Part shown: piece after piece, positions 57,576 to 64,000 of the stretch
How positions within the stretch are numbered: position 1 is the first letter of the stretch
Layout of the letters: every line of letters begins with the position of its first letter
Assembly (NCBI GenBank): GCA_040365065.1
Contig: BAABNI010000008.1
Span: 1-64,000, forward strand
Source: Pelagadaptatus aseana
GTDB lineage: Bacteria > Pseudomonadota > Gammaproteobacteria > Pseudomonadales > Cellvibrionaceae
Direction of reading: 5' to 3'
DNA: 64,000 bases
The notes under the pieces: generated by a model
Seen by the model: only the letters and a program-made list of their open reading frames with translations
What the model was told of the DNA's origin: nothing
Database searches by the model: none
Made by a program: the position numbers and the translations under genes

Positions 57576-58635
57576 GACCTTGTTGCGTGTTCAGGGAGTG
57601 GCGTTGAGCCCAATGGTATTTTACATGCTGCAAAAATTTGGTATTCCAGGAGGCGTAGACGCGGTTACTGTCACGCCAGAATACAATAAATTCTGGCAGA
57701 AGTTGCAGGGCAAATTCCCGATCAATATTGGCCATGCGCAATATGTCGAATACATCGGCGCCCGGTTGCCAGTTTTCGGGGATCGGGCGAGGTTCCGCCT
57801 CATGTTCTGATGCGGCAGTAAAACGTGCCCATTGGCGACGGACGTGCTGGATAAATTTGGTGTTCCAGGTACGGGATTTTTCGCCGCGCTCGCTCCAGTA
57901 GAGAATAAACTCGGGGATGGCATCTTCTATAAAGCTGCGGTTAATGCCGGCCTGCCGGGTCATGATATCCATGGCGTCGAGGCTTGGTTGCCAGCCACTG
58001 TGCATCAGGGTGTCGGTATCCCGCTGCTGATCTTCCCATGCCTGTTGGGAACGATGCTTGGCCCAGTTGCGCTGTACTCGCTGCAAAAATTTGGCCCCCC
58101 AGGAGCGGTGTGATTCACCGCTCTCGCGCCAGAAGGTCACAAATTCGGGCACCTGGGCTCGGATAAACTCCTCTGGGATATTGTGTTGGGCAATGCGAGC
58201 CAGGGTTTCCCGGTCCGGTTGCCAGCCGGGAGAAATGGGGCAAGCCCCCAGTGTGTAGTTGCCCGGCAGAGCTGGGGCTGCGGACTGGGTGTGAGGGTAA
58301 GCCGAAGGCGGAAGGGAGGATGATCCCGATTCTTCGTTATAGGCAAAGATTAATTGCCGGCTCTCGGAATAGGGGGCTGATTGCAGTAACAGGATGCCTT
58401 TGGCTCGCAGCGCTTGACTGACTCGCTGGATATCATGGACTTGCCAAAAAGGCAGAGCGGCTTCCAGTTGCTCACCATAAACTTCGTACCAGTGATGCCC
58501 CTGACTGACCACCCCTTGCACGTAGCGGGTCATTTCCGTCAAAACGCTGAGCAGTGTTGCCTCTTCAAGGCCAATGGTGGCAGCAAGGGAGGGCGAAACC
58601 AATATGGGGTGTTCGGGAATCAGGGATGAAGTCAT
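57481..58635 (-). CDS. Replication-restart-type protein with three DnaT DNA-binding domains
   Basis: 384 residues. An N-terminal helical domain (about 1-115) is followed by three copies of one unit: WQPDRETLARIAQHNI...FVTFWRESGE (about 150-208), WQPSLDAMDIMTRQAGI...FILYWSERGE (about 225-283) and WQPGADVFDILRMANI...FIVFWRDSNR (about 295-352). Each ends SWxxKFLQHVxxxW, the DnaT/primosomal ssDNA-binding unit. E. coli DnaT has one. Tandem copies would bind single strands more strongly; it presumably loads DnaB with the P-like protein. Confidence 0.75.
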   Translation of the reverse strand: MTSSLIPEHPILVSPSLAATIGLEEATLLSVLTEMTRYVQGVVSQGHHWYEVYGEQLEAALPFWQVHDIQRVSQALRAKGILLLQSAPYSESRQLIFAYNEESGSSSLPPSAYPHTQSAAPALPGNYTLGACPISPGWQPDRETLARIAQHNIPEEFIRAQVPEFVTFWRESGESHRSWGAKFLQRVQRNWAKHRSQQAWEDQQRDTDTLMHSGWQPSLDAMDIMTRQAGINRSFIEDAIPEFILYWSERGEKSRTWNTKFIQHVRRQWARFTAASEHEAEPRPIPENWQPGADVFDILRMANIDREFALQLLPEFIVFWRDSNRVYASWNTKFLQHVKYHWAQRHSLNTQQGLVHEGHPRGSQSGRTKDRSISEQLNDRSWAS

Positions 58636-58686
58636 TACGCCACTTTATCATTTTTAGAATTGGGAGTCGTTATTCTTGTGTTGTAA

Positions 58687-58741
58687 ATGAATCAAATATG
58701 TCAGCTTGGGAATGACGTAAATGAATCGGGTTCATTTATAA
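58687..58741 (+). promoter_or_regulatory. Palindromic operator and promoter of the iron alcohol dehydrogenase gene
   Basis: ATGAATCGGGTTCAT (58721-58735) is followed directly by TTTATAATCT, with TATAAT at 58736-58741 as the -10. GTAAATGAATC occurs at 58683-58693 and again at 58717-58727, 34 bases apart, so a second half-site is likely. The palindrome arms equal those at 22470, 22738 and 23994. Its position overlaps the core promoter. Confidence 0.6.
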
Positions 58742-58792
58742 TCTGTTGCCAGTGTTACTTAATATATAACGATTAAATAAGGGTAAGTAAGC

Positions 58793-59986
58793 ATGTCTCT
58801 GCTGTATAAATTGAAGGGCCGTATCGTGTCCTCACTTCTCAAATTTCTGCCAATTCAACTGCCTGTGGTCTTCAAGGGCGCCGGTTCTACCGTGCAGCTG
58901 TGTGGTCAGATCGATTCTCTCGGTTACTCAAAAGTACTGATTGTTACCGATGAGGTATTGCACAAACTGGGTGCTTTGGATGTGGTTAAGGCAGAACTGG
59001 ATAAATCGGGCATCGCTTACGCTATTTATGACAAGGTTCAGCCCAATCCGCTGTTCAGTCAGGTACTTGAGGCGCTGGCATTATTCCAGCAAGAACAGTG
59101 TCAGGCGGTGGTATCCATCGGTGGTGGTTCTGTGATTGATGCCGCCAAAATGGTGGCCATGATGCACACCAATCCGGGCGATAAGCTGAAAAAATACGAC
59201 GGTATCCAGAAATTCAAAAAAGCGGGTGTCACCCAGTTTGTGGTGCCCAGCACCGCTGGTACCGGTTCCGAAGTGTCTGTTGGTGCTGTGATTACCGACG
59301 ATACCACTCATGCCAAATTCGTGATTATTGATACCAAAATGGCTCCCCAGTACGTGGCTCTGGATTCCGAAATTATGAAGGGCATGCCTCCGGGGATTAC
59401 CGCAGCCACTGGTATGGATGCACTGACCCACGCCGTTGAGAGCTATCTGGCAACCGGCGGTGGTGAGGCTTCCGATTTGCAGGCCAAGACCGCCACCAAG
59501 CTGATTTTCAAATACCTGAAACGTGCCTATCAGAATGGTGAGGACATGGAAGCTCGCGACAATATGGCTCTGGCGGCGTTTTACGCGGGTGTGGCCATGT
59601 CTCGTACATCACTGGGCTATGTTCACGGTGTGGCTCACCAACTGAGTCGCTTGTGCGAAACACCTCATGGTCTGGCTAATGCCATGGTATTGCCTGAAGT
59701 TCTCAGTGCCTATGGCAACAGCGTGCATAAAAAGCTGGCCGATCTGGCACGAGAGGCGGGTATTGGTAATGCCGATGACAATGACAGTCAGCTGGCCAAT
59801 GATTTTATTCAGGCCATCAAGGATCTGCGCAGCGATATGGCCATGCCTTTGAAGCCCAAGGGCTTTAAGCCCGAGTACGTTCAGGATGTCACCGATGCGG
59901 CCATTTCCGAGACCGGTAATCTCTACCCTGTGCCTCGCTACATGTCCAAAGCCGAAATCAGTGTTGTGGTACAAGGACTGGTTTAA
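58793..59986 (+). CDS. Iron-containing alcohol dehydrogenase
   Basis: 397 residues of the group III ADH family. GGGSVIDAAKMVA binds NAD(P); metal ligands are in AATGMDALTHAVESYLA, VHGVAHQLS and TPHGLANAMVLP. It oxidises or reduces alcohols and aldehydes in the cytoplasm. The substrate is unclear. A LysR-type palindrome covers its promoter. Confidence 0.92.
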   Translation: MSLLYKLKGRIVSSLLKFLPIQLPVVFKGAGSTVQLCGQIDSLGYSKVLIVTDEVLHKLGALDVVKAELDKSGIAYAIYDKVQPNPLFSQVLEALALFQQEQCQAVVSIGGGSVIDAAKMVAMMHTNPGDKLKKYDGIQKFKKAGVTQFVVPSTAGTGSEVSVGAVITDDTTHAKFVIIDTKMAPQYVALDSEIMKGMPPGITAATGMDALTHAVESYLATGGGEASDLQAKTATKLIFKYLKRAYQNGEDMEARDNMALAAFYAGVAMSRTSLGYVHGVAHQLSRLCETPHGLANAMVLPEVLSAYGNSVHKKLADLAREAGIGNADDNDSQLANDFIQAIKDLRSDMAMPLKPKGFKPEYVQDVTDAAISETGNLYPVPRYMSKAEISVVVQGLV

Positions 59987-60008
59987 TACAGACTTCCTTT
60001 CGCTTAAT

Positions 60009-60035
60009 GCCAGGGCCTTGCCCTGGCTTTTTTTT
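60009..60035 (+). terminator. Terminator after the alcohol dehydrogenase gene
   Basis: GCCAGGGC, loop CTT, GCCCTGGC, then T8. Confidence 0.9.
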
Positions 60036-60132
60036 GCCCGCCATTCATTAAATCCCTTTTTGATTCTTGACGGAATTTTGACTTTCCTCTTTCGTTTTTT
60101 CTTAACCTGTTGATTTTAAATAATTTATTTTA

Positions 60133-60149
60133 TTGGCATTCCCTTTGCT
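60133..60149 (+). promoter_or_regulatory. Sigma-54 promoter of fleS
   Basis: TTGGCATTCCCTTTGCT: GG at 60135-60136 and GC at 60147-60148, exactly 10 bases between, close to the TTGGCA-N6-TTGC consensus. It sits about 85 bases before fleS, fitting class II flagellar control by FleQ. Confidence 0.82.
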
Positions 60150-60231
60150 AATACAGATGTATTCCGTGTCTTTGTGTTGGTTTATTGACACAAGACCATC
60201 GGCAATCTGATTTATACAGGGAGACGAGCCA

Positions 60232-61464
60232 ATGGCGTTGGCCGCCGCTTTACCAGAGACTGAAGCTGTCCGCTTACATGAGGATCATTCCAATGATCGC
60301 AATATGGCGGATGTGCGTTCCGCATTTGCGGCTTTCCGCAAGATGTCGCAACAGCTGTCCGATTCTTATGAGGTGCTGGAGGAGCGAGTTGCTGATCTGA
60401 CCGAGGAGCTCAATACCGTCTCTCACCAACGCATGGAAGAGTTGGCGGAGAAAGAGCGCATCGCTGATCGCCTGGAAAATCTGTTGAGTGTGTTGCCCGG
60501 CGGTGTGGTAGTGATTGACGCCACGGGGCGGGTGAGTGAGGCCAATATGGCTGCCAAAGAAATGCTGGGCGAGCCGCTTGAAGGCGAACTTTGGCGCGAT
60601 GTCATTCAGCGCAATTTCTGCCCCCGTGAAGACGATGGTCATGAAATTTCAACCCGTGATGGCCGCCGTTATAGCCTCTCGACCCGCTCGCTGGCGGAAG
60701 ATGGACAGATCATTTTGTTAACGGATCAAACCGAGACTCGCAGACTACAGGGCGAGCTGAGTCGCCATGAACGACTGTCTGCGCTGGGACAAATGGTGTC
60801 AGCACTGGCCCATCAAATTCGCACCCCTTTGTCTGCGGCCATGCTCTATGCCGGACACCTGTGTGGTGGTGCTTTGTCGCCAGCTCAGCAGCAGCGCTTT
60901 TCCGAGAAGCTGATGAAGCGTCTTAACCACATGGAAAGGCATGTTCAGGACATGCTGACTTTCGTTAAGGGTGAATTGCCTTTGCATGATCTGGTAACTG
61001 CGGGTGAGCTTCAGGGAGCGCTGAACGAAGAAATGGAAATGGTGCTCAAGACCAGTCATGCAGCCTGTCACTGGGATAATCAGGTGTCAGGGCAGTTATT
61101 GCGTTGCCATAAGGATGCGCTGATTGGTGCTCTGCTGAATCTGGTCAATAACGCCGTGCAATCCCAGGCTGAAGGCGTCGAGCTTCAGATACAGATGGCC
61201 CCTTGCGGGGATGAGGCTGTGGCCATTGAGGTTCGTGATAATGGACCGGGGATGCCCGCTGATGAATTGAGTAAAGCCAAAGAAGTATTCGTGACGTCCA
61301 AACCCCAGGGAACCGGCTTGGGCTTGGCCGTAGTTGAAAGTGTCGTGAGACGACACGGTGGAACATTTGAATTGCAGTCCGAAGTTGGGGTGGGAACCTG
61401 TGCCCGTGTGCTTTTGCCACTGGCTCAATTTGCCCCGACACAGACGAAAACTGATGGAGTTTAA
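60232..61464 (+). CDS. fleS: Flagellar sensor histidine kinase FleS
   Basis: 410 residues, no membrane segments. N-terminal coiled-coil and PAS (LLSVLPGGVVVIDATGRVSEAN), HisKA with His194 (LAHQIRTPLSAAMLY), HATPase (NLVNNAVQSQ, DNGPGMP, GTGLGLAVVESVVRRHGG). It phosphorylates FleR for the middle flagellar genes. AGGGAG lies eight bases before the ATG. Confidence 0.93.
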   Translation: MALAAALPETEAVRLHEDHSNDRNMADVRSAFAAFRKMSQQLSDSYEVLEERVADLTEELNTVSHQRMEELAEKERIADRLENLLSVLPGGVVVIDATGRVSEANMAAKEMLGEPLEGELWRDVIQRNFCPREDDGHEISTRDGRRYSLSTRSLAEDGQIILLTDQTETRRLQGELSRHERLSALGQMVSALAHQIRTPLSAAMLYAGHLCGGALSPAQQQRFSEKLMKRLNHMERHVQDMLTFVKGELPLHDLVTAGELQGALNEEMEMVLKTSHAACHWDNQVSGQLLRCHKDALIGALLNLVNNAVQSQAEGVELQIQMAPCGDEAVAIEVRDNGPGMPADELSKAKEVFVTSKPQGTGLGLAVVESVVRRHGGTFELQSEVGVGTCARVLLPLAQFAPTQTKTDGV

Positions 61465-61465
61465 G

Positions 61466-62959
61466 ATGGCGCTTGCAGCAATGCCTTTGGATATGGATTC
61501 AGCGGGAAAACTGCTGATCGTAGAGGATGATCTGGATCTGCGTGAGGCAGTGGAAGATACCCTGATGCTGTCAGGGTATGAAGTTGTTACTGCTGACAGT
61601 GGTGAGGTGGCCCTGCAGCGGTTGGCCGCACACAGCGACATTCAGTGTGTTATTTCAGACGTCAATATGGGCGGTATGGATGGCCACGAACTGTTGCGTC
61701 AAATTAAAAAGCACTACCCGCACATACCGGTGGTACTCAATACTGCCTACGGCAGCATTGATCGCTCGGTTGAAGCCATGCGCGATGGCGCGGTGGACTA
61801 TCTGGTTAAGCCTTTCGAACCCAAGCTTCTGCTGGAAACGGTAGGTCGCTATGTGGGCAACCGTGGCGGTAATAATGACGGCGAACCGATTGCCAGTGAT
61901 CCAGCCAGTCAGCAGCTGTTGCAATTGGCACGCCGCGTGGCGGAAACCGATGCAACGGCATTGATTATCGGTGAATCCGGGACCGGTAAAGAGGTGCTGG
62001 CGCGTTACATCCACAATCATTCGCCCCGGGCCAAGCAGCCATTTGTGGCTGTGAACTGTGCAGCCATTCCAGAGAATATGCTGGAAGCCATGCTATTCGG
62101 TCATGAGAAGGGGGCTTTTACCGGTGCCTATACCAGTGCTCCCGGTAAGTTTGAGCAGGCAGATGGCGGCACCTTGCTGCTGGATGAAATTTCAGAAATG
62201 GATCTTGGGTTGCAAGCAAAATTGTTGCGGGTCTTACAGGAGCGTGAAGTCGAGCGCTTGGGAGGCCGTAAGACCATCCCTCTTAATGTTCGTGTCATCG
62301 CCACTTCCAACCGCAATATGCGTGAGTATGTGGCAGAGGGTAAGTTCCGTGAGGATCTCTACTTCCGATTGAGTGTATTGCCTCTGCAATGGGCACCACT
62401 GCGTGACCGCAAGGCGGATATTCTGCCTTTGGCAGAGCAGCTGCTGGCCAAGCATTCGGAAAAACAGCACCGTCCGGGTATGCAGATCTCTCCGGCGGCC
62501 GCTGATGCTCTGGTCGCACACAGTTGGCCAGGCAATGTTCGTGAGCTGGATAATGTGATTCAGCGGGCATTGATACTGCAAACCGGGGAGACCATTGAAC
62601 CCCATGATCTGGGATTAGAGGCCGATGTCTGCTTCAGTGATAAGCCCAGTCTGATGAGTGTAGCTGTAACACCCGATGTCACCGATACGTCTAGCAGTCA
62701 TCAAGTTCAGGAAGCTTCAGCGCTGGTGGTGAGCAGTGTCAATAAATCGGCAGAGGTCGAGTCTGAAGAGGATATGGCCCCGGACTTGGGTGGTGATCTG
62801 AAACAGCGCGAGTTTGAAATTATCGCCAATACGCTCAAGCAGGAGCGAGGCAGTAAAAAGAACACCGCGGCCAGACTGGGAATCAGCCCCAGAACCCTGC
62901 GCTACAAAATTGCGCGCCTTAAAGAAATGGGTATGGATATCAATCAATTGGCTTATTAG
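61466..62959 (+). CDS. fleR: Sigma-54-dependent flagellar regulator FleR
   Basis: 497 residues. Receiver with Asp about 65 (ISDVNMGGMDG), AAA+ domain with Walker A GESGTGKE and GAFTGAYTSAPGKFEQADGGTLLLDEISEM (the GAFTGA sigma-54 loop), C-terminal Fis-type HTH (KKNTAARLGISPRTLRYKIARL). It starts one base after the fleS stop, with GGAG upstream. It should activate the sigma-54 promoter of fliE. Confidence 0.95.
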   Translation: MALAAMPLDMDSAGKLLIVEDDLDLREAVEDTLMLSGYEVVTADSGEVALQRLAAHSDIQCVISDVNMGGMDGHELLRQIKKHYPHIPVVLNTAYGSIDRSVEAMRDGAVDYLVKPFEPKLLLETVGRYVGNRGGNNDGEPIASDPASQQLLQLARRVAETDATALIIGESGTGKEVLARYIHNHSPRAKQPFVAVNCAAIPENMLEAMLFGHEKGAFTGAYTSAPGKFEQADGGTLLLDEISEMDLGLQAKLLRVLQEREVERLGGRKTIPLNVRVIATSNRNMREYVAEGKFREDLYFRLSVLPLQWAPLRDRKADILPLAEQLLAKHSEKQHRPGMQISPAAADALVAHSWPGNVRELDNVIQRALILQTGETIEPHDLGLEADVCFSDKPSLMSVAVTPDVTDTSSSHQVQEASALVVSSVNKSAEVESEEDMAPDLGGDLKQREFEIIANTLKQERGSKKNTAARLGISPRTLRYKIARLKEMGMDINQLAY

Positions 62960-63103
62960 AGGATTGATTTGGACTGAAAAAGACAAAAAAGGTGTCATAA
63001 AGCAGTCAAATTACAGCGGTATCGTGACCTCTCCGTTTGGTCGGATTAGTTTCTGGCTTAACCAGACTATAAACATAAAAAATAACCGGTTGGAGTGAAA
63101 GCT

Positions 63104-63268
63104 ATGGAAGCCCAAAAAGTTACCCAAACCCCGTCTCGCGCAAAAGCAGCCTCAAAGCGCGGGCCATCCAAAGTCGCACAGCAGGAAATGGAAGCCCGCC
63201 GTCGTTTGGAAGAAAAGCTGGAACAGCGCCGTCTCGAACGGGAGCTGATGGAGTTTGATTTCGAGTGA
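63104..63268 (+). CDS. 54-residue basic/acidic helical protein between fleR and fliE
   Basis: ATG 63104 with GGAGTGA eight bases before. Sequence: a Lys/Ser/Arg-rich start (about 1-25), then EMEARRRLEEKLEQRRLERE, a strongly charged helix, ending MEFDFE. A terminator follows. No function known to me; the position inside the flagellar region suggests a related role, not proven. Confidence 0.65.
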   Translation: MEAQKVTQTPSRAKAASKRGPSKVAQQEMEARRRLEEKLEQRRLERELMEFDFE

Positions 63269-63292
63269 CCAGTTATTGATCCTATGTTGAGT

Positions 63293-63322
63293 AAAAAGCC
63301 CTGCAATTGCAGGGCTTTTTTT
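63293..63322. terminator. Symmetric terminator before the fliE promoter
   Basis: AAAAAGCCCTGCAATTGCAG then GGCTTTTTTT, a perfect palindrome. Confidence 0.92.
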
Positions 63323-63410
63323 GTTTCTGGGTGGTGTATTTTTAGGCCGTGATTGGCCGATTTTTATCCATTAGCGGCAACCGGCAAAAAATAATCTTAA
63401 GCGGCAATAA

Positions 63411-63427
63411 TTGGCCTGCTTTGTGCA
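63411..63427 (+). promoter_or_regulatory. Sigma-54 promoter of fliE
   Basis: TTGGCCTGCTTTGTGCAA: GG 63413-63414, 10 bases, GC 63425-63426. About 73 bases before fliE. Likely FleR-driven. Confidence 0.8.
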
Positions 63428-63499
63428 ATAACTCGATAAATCCAATAGAGCAGCCAAAAAAATGGCGGCCACAATTGAGTTTACCGAGAGCAAAAAATA

Positions 63500-63877
63500 A
63501 TGACTGATCGAATGGATATAAGCCGCTTGCTGGTGGAAATGCGATCCCTCAAGTCCCAGTCCCAGGCGTTTCAGCCGCCACAGGGGTTGTCTGCCCGCGA
63601 CGTTGCCGCCCCCGGTCTGGGGAATGGCGCTGCGGTCAAACCGTCAGAAAAAATCCCTTCCTTTGGTGAGTTGATGGAACAAGCCGTCAACAAGGTCAAC
63701 GATGTACAGAAGCAATCGTCTGCCATTGCCAAGGCCTATGAGCAGGGTGATCCCAATATCGATGTCTCCGACGTAATGATTGCCTCTCAGAAGTCCAGCG
63801 TGGCTTTTCAATCCGCACTGCAGGTTCGTAACAAACTGATCGAAGCCTATCGTGATGTTATGAACATGCCGGTATAA
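63500..63877 (+). CDS. fliE: Flagellar hook-basal body protein FliE
   Basis: 125 residues. PSFGELMEQAVNKVNDVQKQS and the C-terminal MIASQKSSVAFQSALQVRNKLIEAYRDVMNMPV are the FliE core linking the MS ring to the rod. It is preceded by a sigma-54 promoter and leads into fliF. Confidence 0.96.
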   Translation: MTDRMDISRLLVEMRSLKSQSQAFQPPQGLSARDVAAPGLGNGAAVKPSEKIPSFGELMEQAVNKVNDVQKQSSAIAKAYEQGDPNIDVSDVMIASQKSSVAFQSALQVRNKLIEAYRDVMNMPV

Positions 63878-63911
63878 CTCCGTAAAATTTTTGTTTGGGA
63901 AAGAATAAATC

Positions 63912-64000
63912 ATGGCGACAGCAGAAACAGACATGGATATGACGGAAGCACCGGCCAAGAGCAGAAGTGCCAGCGACCTGATCGAAGGCTTCAATAACCT
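63912..64000 (+). CDS. fliF: Flagellar M-ring protein FliF, 5' end only
   Basis: The first 29 codons (ATG 63912), ending ASDLIEGFNN at the window edge. The gene order after fliE and the short acidic start fit FliF; the rest is outside. Confidence 0.75.
   Translation, partial: MATAETDMDMTEAPAKSRSASDLIEGFNN

Overview
The window is chromosomal DNA of a motile, aerobic, probably marine gammaproteobacterium. This rests on the gene content (recA-recX, prfB-lysS, gltX, parC, aceK, purT, slyX, yciH-type SUI1, fleSR-fliE-fliF), sigma-54 flagellar promoters and heavy use of c-di-GMP and two-component signalling. I cannot name the genus. No rRNA, tRNA or CRISPR array was seen.

Layout. (1) 1-3075: the end of an integrated element. 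One minus-strand reading frame of at least 971 codons is open to the left edge; it has four Trp-rich repeats and a tyrosine-recombinase-like C-terminal box. The element ends inside recA, and only the last ~180 codons of recA follow (3076-3615). (2) 3810-9473: a family 5 periplasmic binding protein, a hybrid histidine kinase split by one in-frame TAG, and recX. (3) 9966-15950: a complete oppABCDF-like peptide importer whose OppC carries an extra fibronectin-like domain. (4) 16137-22417: a crotonase, an MCP-tip-like soluble protein next to an ODP-type diiron MBL protein, gltX, and a transmembrane chemoreceptor. (5) 22470-24749: two tandem 29-residue microprotein genes, a LysR regulator and a nitroreductase. 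(6) 24959-28559: prfB with its programmed frameshift, lysS, and a thioesterase. (7) 28644-35251: GST, serC, a nest of inverted repeats, serA, a small NIF3/YqfO-like protein, two NUDIX genes, a DUF1289 protein and purT. (8) 35264-41137: small membrane and zinc-ribbon proteins, SUI1, a voltage-gated K+ channel, slyX and a frameshifted PAS-GGDEF-EAL gene. (9) 41176-58635: a ThDP acetolactate-synthase-type enzyme, an AsmA/DUF748 protein, PilZ, parC, a sensor kinase, a GntP-type permease, aceK, a polysaccharide deacetylase, HD-GYP, a Bax-like protein, and a replication pair (lambda P-like plus a protein with three DnaT-type domains). (10) 58793-64000: an iron alcohol dehydrogenase, then fleS, fleR, a 54-residue gene, fliE and the start of fliF.

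How parts work together. ATGAA-N5-TTCAT palindromes (an exact LysR T-N11-A box) lie before both microprotein genes, before the lysR gene beside them and over the promoter of the distant iron alcohol dehydrogenase, so these genes look like one regulon. FleS/FleR with the two sigma-54 promoters form the flagellar cascade that feeds fliE-fliF. The ODP/MCP-like pair and the chemoreceptor point to redox or oxygen taxis. PilZ, HD-GYP and GGDEF-EAL proteins belong to c-di-GMP control.

Three genes are broken as written: recA by the element, the hybrid kinase by TAG, and the GGDEF-EAL gene by one missing A in an A6 run. The last two could be real mutations, recoding or assembly errors.
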